A stretch of 8,291 bases of DNA from an uncultured Christensenellaceae bacterium (GCA_944381335.1 CALWKT010000041.1:1-8291); one strand, 5' to 3'. Shown: positions 1-6,359, counted from the first letter of the stretch. The notes: a model not told the origin generated them from the sequence alone. A program made the numbers and translations.

Positions 1-78
1 TGACAGGACTTGAACCTGCACAGCCTTGCGACTATAAGAACCTGAATCTTACGCGTCTGCCAGTTCCGCCACACCCGC
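1..78 (-). tRNA. tRNA-Leu (anticodon CAG), 3' end cut off by window edge
   Basis: Read on the minus strand, the gene opens with the acceptor strand GCGGGTG and continues through a D-arm, an anticodon stem TAAGA/TCTTA and the loop TTCAGGT, which places anticodon CAG at 44-42. A long variable arm follows, as expected for a class II tRNA such as leucine, then a T-arm with loop TTCAAGT. The sequence stops after the first two bases of the 3' acceptor strand, so about five acceptor bases, the discriminator and any encoded CCA lie outside the window. The CAG anticodon reads CUG leucine codons. Confidence 0.95.
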
Positions 79-90
79 ACGTGTAGATAT

Positions 91-118
91 ATTTTATCAC
101 ATTTGCCGGGAATTGCAA
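91..118 (-). promoter_or_regulatory. Sigma-A-type promoter of tRNA-Leu
   Basis: On the minus strand, a -35 box TTGCAA (118-113) and a -10 box TAAAAT (96-91) are separated by 16 bases. The -10 box lies 12 bases upstream of the tRNA 5' end at position 78, which suits a short tRNA leader. Both boxes are close to consensus. Confidence 0.7.
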
Positions 119-182
119 CTGAAATTGAAGTGTTTTGAAAGAAAATTTTTGCTTATGGCGCATTTTATATTGTCAAAAACAG

Positions 183-211
183 TTTATTTTGTCGATCAAA
201 GGGTTTATACT
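183..211 (+). promoter_or_regulatory. Possible promoter of the DUF815 ATPase gene
   Basis: A good -10 box TATACT (206-211) lies 25 bases before the start codon. The sequence 17 bases upstream of it is TTTATT (183-188), a weak -35 match. The leader would be short, with the ribosome site GAGGAA at 225-230. No better pair is visible between the divergent tRNA-Leu promoter and the gene. Confidence 0.35.
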
Positions 212-236
212 GTAAAAAAACGACGAGGAAACGTAT

Positions 237-1475
237 ATGAAAGACTTGATCGACGGCCTCTGCCTGTACGATCTGAACAGGGGAATAATCAGCGCTCTGA
301 CGAGCGAAGAAAACGGACGCATAAAAGCCGTGGGAGAACTGGCGGCTTTCGCGAGAAAATTCAACGTGGGCGGCAACATCTGGCGCAAATATCTGGCGTA
401 CCTTATCGCGACCGACGAAAACGCGTTTTCTCTCGCCTGCGAACGCAGAAAAACAAGCGACGGCAAACTGACCGGACTTGCGCTGTACGATATGGAACAG
501 CTCTTCAAGCTGTGGCACTACGATCTGAAAACGGTCTACCCGGGGAGCGTGGTCACCCTGCTCGACTTCGACGTCGCGCCCGACGAAAGCTACCACGGCG
601 AAGCCGGCGAAAAGATCTCTTACCTTGCCGATAACCTCGACGCGGTGAAAGACGAACGCGCTTTCCTCTCCGCGGTCAAAGATTATTACGAGAAGTTCGG
701 CGTCGGAGAATTCGGTCTTTACCGCGCGTTCAGACTGGTCAGCAAATCAGGCAGTACAAATATAGAATTACAGTATATAACCAACACGGAGCGCAAAAAA
801 CTTTCCGACCTTGTCGGATACGAATCGCAGAAAAAACAACTGCTCGACAATACCCTCGCCTTCCTTGACGGCAAAAGCGCGAACAACGTCCTGCTCTACG
901 GAGACGGAGGCACGGGCAAATCGTCTTCAGTCAAAGCGCTGCTCAACGAGTACGCCGACAGAGGACTCAGGATCATCGAAGTTTACAAGCACCAGTTCAC
1001 TTCCATCAGCGAACTGATCTCAAAAATAAAGGACCGCAACTACTGCTTCATCATCTACCTGGACGACCTCTCTTTCGAAGAATTCGAGACCGAGTACAAG
1101 TACTTCAAGGCGATCATCGAAGGCGGAATCGAGTGCCGCCCGTCAAACGTGCTCATTTACGCGACGTCAAACCGCCGCCACCTGATCAAGGAAACCTTCT
1201 CCGACCGCAACGATATGCACGTGGGAAGCAACGAAGTGCACCGCAGCGATACCCTTGCCGAAAAACTGTCGCTCGTCGCGCGCTTCGGTCTGACCATCCT
1301 GTTCACTTCCCCCAACCAGGAAGAATATCTGAACATCGTCCGCACCCTCGCAAAACGCGCCGGCATAGACATGCCCGACATCGAACTCTGCACCCGCGCG
1401 CTTCAGTGGCAGATGCGCGGCTCGGGCAAATCAGGACGGGCGGCGCAGCAGTTTATCGACAGTCTGAACAAATAA
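237..1475 (+). CDS. DUF815 family AAA+ ATPase (ATP-binding protein)
   Basis: A 412-residue protein matching the DUF815 (COG2607) group of AAA+ ATPases, whose cellular role is not established. The ATPase core covers about residues 185-412. It has Walker A GDGGTGKS at 222-229, Walker B FIIYLDD at 271-277, a sensor-1-like TSN with Asn312 at the end of a hydrophobic strand, a candidate arginine finger at Arg349 in the ARFGL stretch, and a C-terminal GKSGRAAQQF segment typical of the family. The first 185 or so residues match no domain I recognise and are probably mostly helical. No signal peptide or membrane segment is seen, so it should be cytoplasmic. The ATG is supported by GAGGAA six bases upstream. 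It stands alone between two tRNA genes. No clear terminator follows it before the tRNA-Pro promoter, so some read-through into the tRNA is possible. The family call is firm; the function is unknown. Confidence 0.93.
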   Translation: MKDLIDGLCLYDLNRGIISALTSEENGRIKAVGELAAFARKFNVGGNIWRKYLAYLIATDENAFSLACERRKTSDGKLTGLALYDMEQLFKLWHYDLKTVYPGSVVTLLDFDVAPDESYHGEAGEKISYLADNLDAVKDERAFLSAVKDYYEKFGVGEFGLYRAFRLVSKSGSTNIELQYITNTERKKLSDLVGYESQKKQLLDNTLAFLDGKSANNVLLYGDGGTGKSSSVKALLNEYADRGLRIIEVYKHQFTSISELISKIKDRNYCFIIYLDDLSFEEFETEYKYFKAIIEGGIECRPSNVLIYATSNRRHLIKETFSDRNDMHVGSNEVHRSDTLAEKLSLVARFGLTILFTSPNQEEYLNIVRTLAKRAGIDMPDIELCTRALQWQMRGSGKSGRAAQQFIDSLNK

Positions 1476-1511
1476 TATGCGTTGTCTGTCTCAAATTGTG
1501 CGCGTTTTGAC

Positions 1512-1539
1512 TTGACAAAGCCGTCAAATCGTGTATAAT
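1512..1539 (+). promoter_or_regulatory. Consensus sigma-A promoter of tRNA-Pro
   Basis: A perfect TTGACA (1512-1517) and a perfect TATAAT (1534-1539) are separated by 16 bases. The tRNA begins 14 bases after the -10 box, implying a leader of about 7-8 bases. An inverted repeat, TTTGAC (1506-1511) and GTCAAA (1523-1528), straddles the -35 box; it may be coincidental. Confidence 0.9.
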
Positions 1540-1553
1540 TATTAAATGCAGAC

Positions 1554-1630
1554 CGGGGTGTAGCGCAGTTTGGTAGCGCGCTTGAATGGGGTTCAAGAGG
1601 CCGCTAGTTCGAATCTAGTCACTCCGACCA
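1554..1630 (+). tRNA. tRNA-Pro (anticodon GGG), CCA encoded
   Basis: A complete 77-base cloverleaf. Acceptor CGGGGTG pairs with CACTCCG (one G-T wobble). The D-stem is GCGC/GCGC. Anticodon stem CTTGA/TCAAG (1581-1585, 1593-1597) carries loop ATGGGGT, giving anticodon GGG at 1588-1590 followed by G37, as usual for proline tRNAs. T-stem GCTAG/CTAGT carries loop TTCGAAT. Discriminator A and an encoded CCA end the gene. It reads CCC and CCU. Its last 18 bases occur again at 1874-1891, which makes this gene a candidate integration target. Confidence 0.97.
1613..1630 (+). repeat. Direct repeat copy 1: 3' end of tRNA-Pro (att-like)
   Basis: The sequence ATCTAGTCACTCCGACCA, covering the 3' part of the T-arm, the acceptor strand and CCA, is identical to 1874-1891. 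Tyrosine-recombinase elements often use exactly this part of a tRNA gene as their attachment core. Confidence 0.85.
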
Positions 1631-1632
1631 AA

Positions 1633-1651
1633 GCGAAAGCTCGGCTTTCGC
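1633..1651 (+). repeat. Perfect hairpin just after tRNA-Pro
   Basis: An 8-base perfect inverted repeat, GCGAAAGC and GCTTTCGC, with loop TCG starts two bases after the encoded CCA. It has no T-tract, so it is not a terminator by itself. It may be a 3' trailer structure that helps define tRNA end processing. Confidence 0.6.
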
Positions 1652-1664
1652 GTGCATAAGAAAA

Positions 1665-1689
1665 CACCGAGTTTCCTCGGTGCTTTTTT
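1665..1689 (+). terminator. Rho-independent terminator of tRNA-Pro
   Basis: Stem CACCGAG/CTCGGTG (7 bp) with loop TTTC is followed by C and six T's. It lies 35 bases after the tRNA end and should end the tRNA-Pro transcript. Confidence 0.92.
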
Positions 1690-1873
1690 ATGCCCTGTTT
1701 ATGCCTTCGCTTTCTTATGTCTCCGTGCCGTCGATATCGAATTCGTGACGCTACGTTCGTTCCTCACTTCGCTATTCCGTCGCTTGCTTCGCGCGCTCCT
1801 TACGGCGATCCGCTTGCGGTCGCTTTCGCGGCTTGCAGAAACGTTGCTTGTCTTACTCTGCCGCTTAGCGAAT
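1690..1873. other. Gene-free low-complexity spacer between the two tRNA-Pro 3' ends
   Basis: No credible gene is seen. From about 1745 to 1855 the plus strand is a run of short variants on CGCTTGC, TTCGCG and GGTCGCTTTCGCG, which reads on the minus strand as purine-rich GCGAAGC/GAACGAAC-like units. Open frames here encode Arg/Leu/Ser-rich or Lys/Arg-rich sequence with no start signal, as expected from composition alone. The stretch has the size and placement of a remnant left between two attachment-like repeats, but no integrase or transposase fragment is recognisable. Confidence 0.5.
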
Positions 1874-1891
1874 ATCTAGTCACTCCGACCA
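1874..1891 (+). repeat. Direct repeat copy 2: duplicated tRNA-Pro 3' end (pseudo-tRNA or att remnant)
   Basis: All 18 bases match the end of tRNA-Pro, including the encoded CCA. Just upstream, GCCGCT (1860-1865) also matches GCCGCT of the tRNA (1600-1605), and the intervening T-arm is similar but disturbed by small indels, so the relatedness covers about 32 bases. There is no acceptor 5' half, D-arm or anticodon arm here, so it is not a functional tRNA. It is followed by its own terminator, as an intact tRNA gene would be. Confidence 0.8.
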
Positions 1892-1895
1892 GCTC

Positions 1896-1927
1896 AGAAG
1901 CAAAGGTTACTTTGCTTCTATTTTTTT
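1896..1927 (+). terminator. Rho-independent terminator after the tRNA-Pro remnant
   Basis: A perfect 10-bp stem, AGAAGCAAAG/CTTTGCTTCT, with loop GTTA is followed by A and seven T's. It sits five bases after the second CCA. It may be the original terminator of tRNA-Pro, stranded downstream when the intervening segment arrived. Confidence 0.9.
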
Positions 1928-2146
1928 GCGATTTTTAAATTACAAAAAAATCTCCGCGTTACACCTTGCTTCTTCGCTTTTCGCAAAAAATCACGCTTTG
2001 CTTCCCGCTCGCAATTACAAATTGCTTCGCCGCTTTGGCTAAAAACGTGCCACCGGCACGTTTTCTTAACGCGTCGCGCCAACTTTTTGCGGCGGTTTCC
2101 GCTCTCTTATCCGCATCTCTGTTTCGACCGGACATTTATCTGAAAC
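1928..2146. other. Gene-free, hairpin-rich intergenic region
   Basis: No gene is supported. The stretch holds A/T runs, several TTGCTTC/CGCTTT-type short units resembling those at 1745-1855, a perfect small hairpin GCAATT-ACA-AATTGC at 2011-2025, and the terminator-like hairpin at 2042-2064. Plus-strand frames across it lack ribosome sites, and the longest one runs antisense into the ABC transporter gene. Confidence 0.5.
2042..2064. terminator. Probable bidirectional terminator hairpin
   Basis: A perfect 10-bp stem, AAAACGTGCC/GGCACGTTTT, with loop ACC. The plus strand continues with TTTTCTT and the minus strand ends in TTTTT, so it could stop transcription arriving from either side. It backs up the exporter-operon terminator 90 bases to the right. 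Confidence 0.65.
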
Positions 2147-2163
2147 AAACACGGGCACGTAAA
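2144..2163. repeat. 20-bp direct repeat, copy 1 (left of exporter operon)
   Basis: The sequence AACAAACACGGGCACGTAAA is identical to 6360-6379 and in the same orientation. Here it forms the 3' arm and tail of the operon terminator. Confidence 0.85.
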
Positions 2164-2180
2164 ATCACGTGCCCACGTTT
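2147..2180 (-). terminator. Terminator of the MarR-ABC exporter operon
   Basis: A core stem GGGCACGT/ACGTGCCC (2153-2160 with 2167-2174) closes a six-base loop. In minus-strand RNA the stem extends to 14 bp using two G-U wobbles, which would be A-C mismatches in plus-strand RNA, so it is built for the minus strand. A U-rich tail (TTTGTTTC) follows. It starts 20 bases after the stop codon of the last operon gene. Its 3' half is part of a 20-base direct repeat found again at 6360-6379. Confidence 0.75.
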
Positions 2181-2199
2181 CTTCCGTACGCATCTCTTC

Positions 2200-3966
2200 T
2201 CACTCGAATTGCGCGTTGTATATCTCGCTGTAAAAGCCGCCTGTTTCAAGTAGTTCTTCGTGCTTTCCGCGCTCGACTATATCGCCGTCTCTGACGACGA
2301 GAATCAGGTCAGCGTTCTTTATCGTGGACAGTCTGTGCGCTATCACGAAGCAGGTCTTGCCCTTCATCAGCTCGTCCATCGCGCCGCGGATCAGAAGCTC
2401 CGTGCGAGTATCGACGTTGGACGTCGCCTCGTCAAGTATCAGCAGATGCGCCGGAGAAAGCATTGCCCTGGCGATCGTCATCAGCTGTTTCTGACCTTTT
2501 GAAAGGTTGGCGCCGCCGTCCGTGATCCTTGCGTCGTAACCGCCGGGGAGCGCGTCTATATAATCCGCGATATTGGCGCGCTTTGCCGCTTCTTTTATCT
2601 CCTCGTCCGTCGCGCCCACTTTGCCGTAGGCTATGTTCTCCCTGACCGTGCCTTCAAAAAGCCAGGTGTCCTGAAGCACCATCGAAAACGCCGCGCGCAG
2701 ACTGCTTCTGGTGTACTCTCTGATGTCCTTTCCGTCCAGAGTTATCCTGCCTCCCTGCGGATCGTAAAACCTCATCAGCAGATTCACGAGAGTGGTCTTT
2801 CCCGCGCCTGTCGGGCCTACTATAGCGACGGTCTGCCCCGCCTTCGCCTCGAAAGACAGATCGTGGATCACCGTCTTTTCCGGGTCGTAACCGAAACGCA
2901 CGTGTTCGAAAGCCACGTCGCCGCGGGGATCGGTCAGTTCTTCTTCAGCGGTATCCGAGACGCCTTCAGGCAGTTCGTCAAGAAGCCTGAACACGCGTTC
3001 CGCCGCCGCGAGCGCGGACTGGATCTCGCTCATTATGTTCGCGTACTCGTTGATCGGACCGGAGAACTTTCTCGCATACAGCAGGAAGGACGAAATGTCT
3101 CCGAGAAGTATCATATTGAAAAGATACATCAGCGATCCCGCCGTGCTTATCAGGACGGTGCCCAGGTTGTTTACGAAGTTGACGGAAGGTCCGATAAGGC
3201 TCCCGAGATAATCCGCCGCATAATACGCGTCGACCGCGTCGGTGTTCTTTTCCGAAAAATGCGCGATCATCCTGTTTTCTACGCCGTACGCCTTGATCGT
3301 CTTTATGCCCGAGATCATCTCTTCGGAATAGCCGTTGAGCTGAGCGAGTTTTCCCGAACGCCTGCGGAAAAGCGGTCTGACCGCTCTGCTTCTCTGCACC
3401 GTGATGAAAACCGAAAGCGGGATCGTGATCACGAATACGCAGAGTAGGAGCGGCGACACGGCGATCATGCCTATCAGTGCGCCTATGACGGTCACTATGC
3501 CCGTCGCCGCCTGTAATATATCGTTGGAAAGCGACGAGTTCACAGTGTCGATGTCGTACGAAATGCGGTTGATCAGATCGCCCGCCTGCATCTTGTCGAG
3601 ATAGCCTACCGGGAGAGAAAGTATCTTGTCGAAGACGTCCTTTCTCATGCTTTTGACAATCTTCTGGCTCAGCTTTATCATCGTGACCGAAAGCACGTAG
3701 CTGAGCACGCCGGACACGACGTAAAACACAGCCATCAGCGAACAATAGAATATCACCGCCTGGAAATCCACGCCCGTCTCAAGATCTATCGCGTTGATCG
3801 CCTTCCCCGTGAGGTACGGTCCGAGCAGCGCGAACAGGTTGCTGCCGAGCATGAGCACGAAAGCGAAAACAACGGTAAACTTATAGCGCATGAAATATTT
3901 TGCCAGTCTTGCGACCACTGCGCGGCGGTCGGCTTTTCTGAGTTTTTCGTCAGACGTCGTTTTCAC
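2200..3966 (-). CDS. ABC exporter half-transporter, canonical-NBD subunit (TM288/BmrD-like)
   Basis: A 588-residue fused permease-ATPase of the type IV exporter class. The membrane domain covers about residues 25-330 with six predicted helices; the nucleotide-binding domain covers about 350-588. Walker A is GPTGAGKT at 384-391, Q-loop Gln432, Walker B ends LLILDE with catalytic Glu513, and the switch His is His544, so its own catalytic residues are intact. The signature is LSKGQ (488-492), with Lys replacing the first Gly of LSGGQ. In heterodimeric exporters a degenerate signature in this subunit faces the degenerate Walker site of the partner, and that is what is seen here. It should export a drug, lipid or peptide together with the upstream gene product; the substrate cannot be read from sequence. 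The start is GTG, overlapping the upstream gene by 17 bases, with purine-rich AAGGGGG directly against it; no in-frame ATG is available nearby. Last gene of the operon. Confidence 0.95.
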   Translation of the reverse strand: MKTTSDEKLRKADRRAVVARLAKYFMRYKFTVVFAFVLMLGSNLFALLGPYLTGKAINAIDLETGVDFQAVIFYCSLMAVFYVVSGVLSYVLSVTMIKLSQKIVKSMRKDVFDKILSLPVGYLDKMQAGDLINRISYDIDTVNSSLSNDILQAATGIVTVIGALIGMIAVSPLLLCVFVITIPLSVFITVQRSRAVRPLFRRRSGKLAQLNGYSEEMISGIKTIKAYGVENRMIAHFSEKNTDAVDAYYAADYLGSLIGPSVNFVNNLGTVLISTAGSLMYLFNMILLGDISSFLLYARKFSGPINEYANIMSEIQSALAAAERVFRLLDELPEGVSDTAEEELTDPRGDVAFEHVRFGYDPEKTVIHDLSFEAKAGQTVAIVGPTGAGKTTLVNLLMRFYDPQGGRITLDGKDIREYTRSSLRAAFSMVLQDTWLFEGTVRENIAYGKVGATDEEIKEAAKRANIADYIDALPGGYDARITDGGANLSKGQKQLMTIARAMLSPAHLLILDEATSNVDTRTELLIRGAMDELMKGKTCFVIAHRLSTIKNADLILVVRDGDIVERGKHEELLETGGFYSEIYNAQFE

Positions 3967-5671
3967 CCCCTTCGTTCTGAGACTCGTAAATGCTGCGGTA
4001 GACGTCGCACGTCTTCATCAGCGTTTCGTCGTCGCCTAAGCCCACCGCTTCGCCTTTGTCAAGCACGAGGATCTGATCCGCAAACCTGACCGAACTTATC
4101 CTCTGCGCAATCATGACGATGGTCGTGTCCGGATAATTTCCTCTCAGCGTTGCCCTGAGCGCGGCGTCCGTCTTGTAGTCGAGCGCGCTCGACGAATCGT
4201 CCAGCACGAGGATTTCCGGGTTTCCGGCTAACGCGCGGGCAATGAGAAGCCTCTGCTTCTGCCCTCCGCTGAAATTGGCGCCGCGCGCTGTCAGCATACT
4301 GTCATAACCGTCCTCGAGCGCTTCAACGAACGGCTCCGCCTTTGCGCGGACTGCCGCAGTCCTCATATCTTCGTCCGAAACTTCCCTCTCGAGCTTTATG
4401 TTATCCTTTACGCTCGCCGCCATCAGAAAATCGTTCTGAAGCACAACGCCGAATTTTTCTCTGAGCCGCTTCTCGTCATATCCGCGCACGTCCACGCCGT
4501 CCACGAGTATCCTGCCCTTGTCGCAATCGTAAAATCTGAGCAGAAGCGCAACCAGAGTCGTCTTGCCGCTGCCGGTCGCGCCGATCACCCCGAGGCTCTG
4601 CCCTTTTTTCAGTTCGAAGCTGACGTTTCTGAGCGCGGGCGCGCCGTCGTATGAAAATGTGACGTTTTCAAACTTTACGCTCCCTTTTTCAGCCTCTTCT
4701 CCGGCGAGCGACTGATCACGGACAAGTTCTTCAGGCATATTCATCACCTCGAAGATACGCTTTGCCGAAGCCGCGCCTCTGCTGTAATTGACGAATATCC
4801 TGCTGATCGAAATCACCGCGTTCAGGATTATCGTGAAATACGAAGTGAAGGCTATGATCTCTCCCACTTTGGACGCTCCTTCGCTGACCCTGTACGCACC
4901 GACCAGCACGACAACGGTCATGCCCAGATTGAGCACCACGTTCATTACGGGATTGGAAAGGCTCATCGTCACCCCGGCTTTCGTCTCCCTTTCAACGACG
5001 TTTTCGTTTATGCCTTCAAAGCCGTCGCGCTCGTAGTCCGTGCGCGACAATGCCTTTATCACGCGTATGCCGGTGTAATCGTCCCTGACCTTGCGGACCA
5101 TTGCGTCGACCGCGCGTTGCAGATCGGTGTAAAGCACGTTGCCTTTAGCGGACACGTATATTACGACCACGGTCAGGAAGGGAACCACCGCGAGAAGGAC
5201 CAGCGCGAGCACCGGCTCCACCGTGAACGTCAGCGCGACCCCGCCGATCAGAAGTATCGGTACGCGTACGCCCAGTCTCTGCATCATGCCGATCATGTTG
5301 TGCACGTTGTACGTATCTGACGAAAGCCTTGAGACCAGAGACGGCACGGTGACTTCGTCCGTCTGTCTCGCGGAAAGACCGAGCGTTGCGGTGAAAAGAT
5401 CTTTCCTGACCGCCTCGGTCGTATCTCTCGCAACGCGTGAAGCCATTCTGTTGGCTATCACGTTTCCACCCCAGGCTATCACGGCGAATACGAGCATGGC
5501 GACGCCCCACAGCGAAAGCGAAAGTACGCTCCCGGTGGGAGCCACTTCGTCTATCATATATGCCATTATCATCGGCAGACAAAGCTCCGCGACCGTGCCG
5601 ACCGATTTTATTATCAGTCCGACGCACATCCTCTTTTTATACCGTGACAGATATCCCCGGAGACTTTTCAT
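3950..5671 (-). CDS. ABC exporter half-transporter, degenerate-NBD subunit (TM287/BmrC-like)
   Basis: A 573-residue fused permease-ATPase. The membrane domain is about residues 12-300 and the ATPase domain about 330-573. Walker A is GATGSGKT at 364-371, Q-loop Gln412, signature FSGGQ at 467-471, Walker B ILVLD at 487-491, D-loop SALD at 495-498. Two catalytic positions are altered: Asp492 stands where the Glu after Walker B should be, and Gln523 (IAQR) replaces the switch His. This Asp/Gln pair is the known mark of the degenerate subunit in heterodimeric exporters such as TM287/288 and BmrCD, so the gene should pair with the next one. The ATG overlaps the MarR stop codon (ATGA), and its ribosome site GGAGGAGGAG is built from the final Glu codons of MarR, so translation is likely coupled. 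It should act at the cytoplasmic membrane. Confidence 0.96.
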   Translation of the reverse strand: MKSLRGYLSRYKKRMCVGLIIKSVGTVAELCLPMIMAYMIDEVAPTGSVLSLSLWGVAMLVFAVIAWGGNVIANRMASRVARDTTEAVRKDLFTATLGLSARQTDEVTVPSLVSRLSSDTYNVHNMIGMMQRLGVRVPILLIGGVALTFTVEPVLALVLLAVVPFLTVVVIYVSAKGNVLYTDLQRAVDAMVRKVRDDYTGIRVIKALSRTDYERDGFEGINENVVERETKAGVTMSLSNPVMNVVLNLGMTVVVLVGAYRVSEGASKVGEIIAFTSYFTIILNAVISISRIFVNYSRGAASAKRIFEVMNMPEELVRDQSLAGEEAEKGSVKFENVTFSYDGAPALRNVSFELKKGQSLGVIGATGSGKTTLVALLLRFYDCDKGRILVDGVDVRGYDEKRLREKFGVVLQNDFLMAASVKDNIKLEREVSDEDMRTAAVRAKAEPFVEALEDGYDSMLTARGANFSGGQKQRLLIARALAGNPEILVLDDSSSALDYKTDAALRATLRGNYPDTTIVMIAQRISSVRFADQILVLDKGEAVGLGDDETLMKTCDVYRSIYESQNEGGENDV

Positions 5672-6117
5672 TTCTCCTCCTCCGCTTTTTCCTCTTTTTC
5701 TATTATCCTTTTGGCATTGCCGGCAAGCAAAGCCGAATATTTTTCAACCGTCTTTCTCTCATCTTCAGTCAGACCTTCAAGCAGAAGTTTCTTCCACTCT
5801 CCGGCTATCCTCTCTATCTCTTTGAGCACTGCCTGCGCCTTTTCTGTCGGATAGACCAGAAGGTTGCGCTTGTCGGACGGATCCGTCTCGCGCGTGATGA
5901 ATCCCTTTTCTTCAAGACTGCTGAGCTGACGGGCAACGTTGCTCTTGTGAACGAATATAAGCTTGCTCAGTCCTTCCTGGGTTATGCCCGGATGCGCGCA
6001 GACGTTGACAATGTAAGAATCCTGATAACTGCCTATCCCTAGCTCCTCGTACCTCGCCGTGCGATAAAGGTTGCCGCACCTCCATATCTCTCCCGTATAT
6101 CCTATAAAATCAGCCAT
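5668..6117 (-). CDS. MarR family transcriptional regulator
   Basis: A 149-residue winged-helix regulator. The helix-turn-helix runs from about residue 45 (GITQEGLSKL) through the recognition helix at 57-72 (HKSNVARQLSSLEEKG). The wing carries the family motif DPSDKR at 79-84. Flanking helices form the dimer region, and the tail is Glu/Lys-rich. Such proteins bind palindromic DNA as dimers and usually release it on binding a small molecule. It is the first gene of an operon with two exporter subunits, so it probably represses its own operon and senses an exported or toxic compound. The start at 6117 is preferred: GGAGGA lies just upstream, and the longer frame from 6228 would begin inside the -10 box, before the predicted transcription start. 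The stop overlaps the next gene by four bases. Confidence 0.94.
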   Translation of the reverse strand: MADFIGYTGEIWRCGNLYRTARYEELGIGSYQDSYIVNVCAHPGITQEGLSKLIFVHKSNVARQLSSLEEKGFITRETDPSDKRNLLVYPTEKAQAVLKEIERIAGEWKKLLLEGLTEDERKTVEKYSALLAGNAKRIIEKEEKAEEEK

Positions 6118-6120
6118 ATT

Positions 6121-6126
6121 TCCTCC
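6121..6126 (-). promoter_or_regulatory. Ribosome binding site that fixes the MarR start
   Basis: GGAGGA on the minus strand, three bases before the ATG at 6117. The spacing is a little short but the match is strong. The longer reading frame from 6228 has no comparable site. Confidence 0.75.
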
Positions 6127-6196
6127 ATACCGCGACAAGCGGCTAAAAGCGTTCTCTCCTGAACGTGTTCTCTTTTGCTCTGTGCATGACAACAAC

Positions 6197-6225
6197 GTTG
6201 CAGTCGCAACTGTTGCGACCGCAAC
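6197..6225. promoter_or_regulatory. Tandem palindromic operator, probable MarR binding sites
   Basis: Two 14-base palindromes, GTTGC-AGTC-GCAAC (6197-6210) and GTTGC-GACC-GCAAC (6212-6225), are separated by one base. The half-sites are identical in both, while the four central bases differ, which is the pattern expected of selected protein contacts. The array begins four bases downstream of the -10 box and covers the predicted start of transcription, so a bound dimer pair would block initiation. Confidence 0.8.
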
Positions 6226-6228
6226 CAT

Positions 6229-6257
6229 ATTGTATGCTTTTCAAATGATTTTGTCAA
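6229..6257 (-). promoter_or_regulatory. Promoter of the MarR-ABC exporter operon
   Basis: On the minus strand, a perfect -35 TTGACA (6257-6252) is followed after 17 bases by the -10 box TACAAT (6234-6229), one base from consensus. Transcription should start near 6222, inside the operator array, leaving a leader of roughly 105 bases before MarR. Confidence 0.9.
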
Positions 6258-6359
6258 CAATGTATTTCTCCTCTTAGACATTTTCATCGCCTTCCTGTGC
6301 TTTCAGAACCGGAAAACGCATGAGCGGGACGGCGTTCGTCTCATGAAAATATTATTTAT

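Noticed and set aside
1734..1745. Adjacent GATATC and GAATTC sites resembling a cloning-vector polylinker
   Set aside because: Only 12 bases match the polylinker; the flanks do not continue it, so chance is more likely than vector contamination.
1652..1938. Plus-strand open frames of 75 and 82 codons after tRNA-Pro
   Set aside because: They run through the terminator or the duplicated tRNA end, have no ribosome site, and their Leu/Arg/Ser-rich content follows from the low-complexity DNA.
1633..2180. Series of hairpins considered as a CRISPR-like or integron-like array
   Set aside because: The stems differ in sequence and spacing is irregular; they are best explained as separate terminators.
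1966..2253. Plus-strand frame of 95 codons
   Set aside because: No start signal, crosses two hairpins and ends antisense within the ABC transporter gene.
2863..3447. Plus-strand frame of 194 codons opposite the ABC transporter
   Set aside because: It is the reverse complement of the coding frame of a well-supported ABC gene; its composition reflects that gene.
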